A program made the position numbers and the translations under genes. From Liolophura sinensis (Eukaryota; Mollusca; Polyplacophora; Chitonida; Chitonidae): a stretch of DNA of 64,000 nt. The notes beneath the pieces were generated by a model that made no database searches, was not told the DNA's origin, and saw only the letters and a program-made list of their open reading frames with translations. The stretch is from positions 77,057,966 through 77,121,965 of the forward strand of contig NC_088300.1 of NCBI RefSeq assembly GCF_032854445.1. Direction: 5' to 3'. Shown here in pieces: positions 60,501 to 64,000 of the stretch (position 1 is the stretch's first letter; each line of letters opens with the position of its first letter).

Positions 60501-63478
60501 ATCACACCTCGTCCAGGTAATGACTGCCGACACACCTGGTCAGGGTAGTCAGTGCCATCAGACCTGGTCAGGGTAGTGACTGCCATCACACCTGGTCAGG
60601 GTAATGACTGTCATCACACCTGGTCAGGGTAATGACTGCCAACACATCTGGTCAGGGTAGTGACTGCCACCACACCTGGTCAGGGTAGTGACTGTTATCA
60701 CACCTGGTCAGGGTAGTGACTGCCACCACACCTGGTCAGGGTAGGGACTGTTATCACACCTGGTCAGGGTAGTGACTGCCACCATGCCTGGTCAGGTTAG
60801 TGACTGCCATCAGACCTGGTCATGGTATTGACTGCCATCAGACCTGGCCAGGGTAGTGACTGCCGACACACCTGGCCAGGGTAGTGACTGCCATCAGACC
60901 TGGTCAGGGTAGTGACTGCCATCAGACCTGGTCATGGTATTGACTGCCATCAAACCTGGCCAGGGTAGTGACTGCCGACACACCTGGCCAGGGTAGTGAC
61001 TGCCATCAGACCTGGTCAGGGTAGTGACTGCCATCAGACCTGGTCATGGTATTGACTGCCATCACACCTGGCCAGGGTAGTGACTGCCGACACACCTGGC
61101 CAGGGTAGTGGGTGATACTCAGAAAGTGAAGACAAAATGTAAATATAAATATTTTTTGGCAATAAAGAACCATATTTTCAAGCAGGCAAAAACAGATAGG
61201 CCTACATGTACATATTAATTACAATATCTCACACAGAGCTATGTAGCCACAAATATCTCTGATTTAGCATGGTCCTACTCACTTGAGATTCTTGACACAC
61301 TTGACGGGCTTTTCCCTGGTGTCCCACACATTGATGCAGTTCAGAGAGACAGTGAAGGCCAGTTGTGTCCCCTCGCTGTATTTCACCTTCACCACATTAT
61401 TAGGATGACCAGGAAATGATAAGAGCTCTTTCCCGGTTTGAAGATCCCATGCCTTAGCTGTTCGGTCTGAAAATTCCAACAGATAAGTATCTTAGTATTC
61501 TCCCGCATAGGTATCCTTCCACTGACCAGTCAACAAGGCCTACTTTCACGAAACTTCATAAGTCCTATGTCTCATAACTTTTTCTTGATGCTTTTTAGGT
61601 CACAGTGTCATGAGGTGACACCATTATGAGAAAAAGGAACGAAACACGGAGTTACAAAGTTCTGTGAAAGTGGACCCAGTGTTTATTACATTCATTCAGG
61701 TGTAAATGAGCAAAAAATTATAGAATTTGCCCACTGATTCCATTTAATGCAGAACACTTCATGTGCTGTGAATCGATATAAAAATATCCCACCTTTACTG
61801 CTTGAAAAGAGCATATCTTCTGTAGCATAGACAGAGAGAACAGCTTTGGTGTGACCCTCAGCTGTGTGAGTGCACACTAAGGGAGATAATCGTCCTGGCA
61901 AATTCTTCCCTGATCCTGTGGGGGTTATAGACCCTCTGGGGAGAAAAACAAGGGGTGAAATTTGGATAAAGGTAAAACTGAAAAATACCAGAATGCACTT
62001 TATGCCTGAACGTCCAGTTACTAAATGTTTGTTTCATGTGATGATAAAATACTTATTACGTTGCCCATTAATGCATCAAATGGGGAGAAGCCAAAACACA
62101 ACCTTGACATCACACACTATTCGTATGAAATCTAACTCAAAAAATTTTACAGGGATAGTAAGGTAGCAGGAAAAATGTGATGGCTATCTTTTGGTCAGCA
62201 TACATCATACAAAACATGTCATAGGTATAGTGGAGACAAGAGTCTAGTCTTACATGTACTTAGGATACACCAGAACGTACATTTCTGAAAATCACAGCCA
62301 CTTGGTTGCTGTTGAATTTTGAACTGGACAACTATAGCATTTTCTCCCCAAAAGTTACTTGACAGCAGGGCTAGTAGATATATATTTTTACTGGACCTGT
62401 TTGTATTCTACTAAACCAGTAACAGACCTTTAGACATTTGGCTTATCATCAAACTGACAAAAAAAGCACATTAAATGATGAACAATTTAACCACCAGTAT
62501 CTGCTTGTGTCTTTGCTTAGACATAGCCAAGTTGATAGTGAGGTTTCCCCATAAAGGTATAAACAAAATAAACATTACTAAATAATTAACCATACTACTT
62601 TTGTGAAGAACAAAAATCTCCAAAATATACGGATTCACAACCACTATTTCGACTTTTCACTTCACATTAATTTCTTCAGTGTTAAATTTTACTGAAAACA
62701 TGATGTCACTGCATGACAATACAACAAAGGAAACAGATACTTTGTCATGTTTTTTTTTTGAATTGCTATATCATAAAATATTTTAACTTTTTGCCAACAG
62801 AAAGTCTCTCATGTTGGATATTAGCAGTCCATGAGACATAATGATAGTTTCAAGTCATAATATTTTGCATCAACAAAAATTCTTCCCGCAAAGAGTCTTG
62901 TAGGCAGATTATGTTTTACAACTGATGCACACTTACACTTGGGATTTGTTTGCATGTAACTTAGTAAGCTGCCACTGTCTTTAACACGTTCAACAACAGC
63001 AACATGTTATGTAGGCACGGATTTGAAAAAGTTTACAAAGATTTTATCTGAAAATGTTACATACTTTTGTTGTCACACTCTAGCATGTTCGTGGTCTTTT
63101 GTTTTGTATTCTCGTAAAACTCCTCAGAAATCTGAGAAAGTCTGTGTGGTTTTGCTTGGCAATGTGTGCCTTGTCAGTCAGATTTACAGTCAAGTTAAAT
63201 TTCCAGACAATGTACAAGTCACACAAGAATGGATGAACAAATATAGTTAGATAAGCCTCTGCTTTACAAAACAAAACAAAAAAATCAGACCTTTAGCATC
63301 TCTTAAAATTCTTTGTTTTGATCAACCAATGGAATACGTTCAATGTTACCTGTTCGGGTGGGGAGAGCTTGGATTAGAGTTGGTGAGCCTAGAGAAGACA
63401 TTGTTGCCACGACTTAATGATCGGCGAAGACCCATGGGTGATGTGGGAGGAGTGGAATCTCGAGAATTGGGCAGCTCT
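51372..63478 (-). CDS. KIF21: KIF21-type kinesin, C-terminal WD40 part (5' end beyond window)
   Basis: Exons in transcript order: 63350-63478, 61793-61935, 61283-61466, 55529-55690, 54971-55088, 54231-54401, 52887-53086, 51372-51462; about 398 residues plus TGA. The first exon gives a Ser/Pro-rich linker ([16 protein letters not shown], then NVFSRLT) typical of KIF21A/B just before the propeller. Seven WD blades follow: [18 protein letters not shown] with [15 protein letters not shown] with [17 protein letters not shown] with [18 protein letters not shown] with [17 protein letters not shown] with LKLWQV, and [10 protein letters not shown] with NTVAIWK. All match the KIF21 order. The tail is acidic and Ser-rich ([13 protein letters not shown]). 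Known: KIF21 kinesins move to microtubule plus ends and pause their growth; the WD40 domain binds partners and tubulin. The motor and coiled coil must lie beyond 64000. A or B paralogue cannot be assigned. Confidence 0.94.
51525..52437. repeat. 53-bp minisatellite in the last KIF21 intron
   Basis: About 17 very similar units: cagatgcatgcaactgtgca, atataggacaagtgcaagg, aagagaaaaggaaa. Successive ATGs are 53 bp apart (51852, 51905). No stop occurs in any of the three minus-strand frames, giving overlapping ORFs of 310-348 codons on the gene's own strand. They are array artefacts between exons. Confidence 0.95.
52545..52730 (-). mobile_element. Diverged SINE remnant
   Basis: ttgactggtgttttaagcca then tggtcaagattatatcac match the SINE 3' end in reverse. 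The rest is barely recognisable. It lies in the last KIF21 intron. Confidence 0.4.
53330..54060. repeat. 24-bp minisatellite in a KIF21 intron
   Basis: About 30 units of tatgtcatggcctactccct followed by tgcc, with many variants (gccatgg, tccttt). The period of 8 codons keeps frames open on both strands, giving peptides such as repeated MAYSLAYV; these are not genes. It lies between the sixth- and seventh-listed KIF21 exons. Confidence 0.93.
55691..58179. other. Large KIF21 intron, unique part
   Basis: Apart from the SINE fragment at 57046-57140, I see no exon or RNA gene. A 118-codon plus-strand ORF at 57726-58082 has a Cys-rich stretch from a short trinucleotide run and no domain; it is treated as random. 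Confidence 0.5.
57046..57140 (-). mobile_element. SINE fragment, reverse orientation
   Basis: Contains ttggtgttttatgccatatt, gtggccagcattatggtag and gagccccgggga of the SINE 3' domain. It lies in the large KIF21 intron. Confidence 0.7.
58180..61110. repeat. 28-bp minisatellite with 616-bp higher-order period, KIF21 intron
   Basis: About 105 units of cacacctggtcagggtagtg then actgttat (or gcaacc, ccacca). The distinctive unit with caactgtcatcatacatgg occurs at 58421, 59037 and 59653, spaced exactly 616 bp (22 units). The variant aacgtctg recurs at 58475 and 59091, again 616 bp apart. Past about 59750 the units are more mixed (catcagacctggtcatggta, tattgact) and show a shorter secondary period. 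It fills about half of the intron between exons 55529-55690 and 61283-61466. Confidence 0.95.
61936..63349 (-). other. KIF21 intron, nothing recognised
   Basis: Intron with consensus ends (gtaaca donor, ccccag acceptor). No repeat or ORF with a recognisable domain. Confidence 0.5.
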
Positions 63479-64000
63479 CTGAAATCAGTCATCACCAGGT
63501 CAGGCAACAGGTACAAACATACGCAGATCAGGCTCATCGCCATTAATATACCTGTGCACATAATCAAACTACCATACAGCAGACAAATACCCATAACATT
63601 CAGGATGGAACTGTTGCTAACGGTAGTACCGTATTCCTATTATAATTCTTCAACCTTTCGCATGTTTGCAAGGTGTTTATTCAAGCCTACTCTGTAGGCA
63701 TAATTCTGTGCTGACTGATAAAATTATACCTTGTGTTACCCTGAAACTGTCCAACCAATTCATCTCCAAATTCAAATTAAAAAGGTGCATACATTGCACT
63801 GAAAGTTGCTCTTTCATATGCGAAATTGTTAAAGAATTACAGTAACTGGAAAATAAGTTTGCTCAGTTGCTGGTATCAGTGACTGTTGATCAAATATGTA
63901 CCAGAAACAATCTGTCAAAAAAAAACAAAAGATCTCACCAAAAAAAGCAAGCTACCATTATCCAGATTATTTTTATATCAATTAAATATGCCCAAAATAA
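63479..64000 (-). other. KIF21 intron at window edge
   Basis: The exon at 63350-63478 begins after a good acceptor (gatttcag) and needs two bases from a previous exon, so the gene continues to the right. No further exon is recognised before 64000. Confidence 0.6.

Noticed and set aside
58180-61110. CRISPR-like regular repeats
   Set aside because: The units are contiguous with no unique spacers, in an animal intron; this is a tandem satellite.

Overview
This is eukaryotic, animal-type DNA. Genes are split by many GT-AG introns, intergenic spacers are AT-rich, and tRNA-derived SINEs, minisatellites and decayed transposons are abundant. No bacterial operon, CRISPR or phage structure is present. 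Gene content (ARF6, FICD, KIF21) plus a SINE whose 3' part resembles repeats I recall from mollusc sequences suggests a lophotrochozoan, probably a mollusc. The species call is an inference.

Layout from left to right. 1-10.2 kb: an ARF6 small GTPase gene on the minus strand, four coding exons, with its 3' flank at 1-4.2 kb and possibly a noncoding first exon near 16.2 kb. 18.1-22.2 kb: a transposon graveyard with a frameshifted non-LTR retrotransposon, a 39-bp minisatellite, and a nearly complete Tc1/mariner element of about 1.53 kb whose inverted repeats are visible but whose transposase carries a stop codon and a shortened catalytic region. 23.2-25.8 kb: FICD on the plus strand, two coding exons, an ER Fic-domain AMPylase. 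29.0-43.8 kb: a 22-exon ankyrin-repeat gene on the minus strand, assembled here exon by exon into a 724-residue protein that I do not recognise; every intron is phase 0 and most exons correspond to about one repeat. 51.4-63.5 kb, continuing off the right edge: the C-terminal seven-bladed WD40 domain of a KIF21-type kinesin, minus strand.

The most unusual aspect is the tandem-repeat content. More than a dozen arrays occupy about 9 kb, mostly in introns of the ankyrin and KIF21 genes. Three arrays in the ankyrin gene are tandem amplifications of an exon-intron boundary, so the introns carry many copies of a real 5' or 3' splice site together with neighbouring exon sequence. A 28-bp array in KIF21 has a 616-bp higher-order period (22 units). 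Several arrays have no stop codons and give long spurious ORFs.

The genes do not form a functional cluster. ARF6 and FICD are divergent, FICD and the ankyrin gene are convergent, and the ankyrin and KIF21 genes are in tandem. All exon boundaries were read by eye from splice consensus and reading-frame continuity; no transcript evidence was available.
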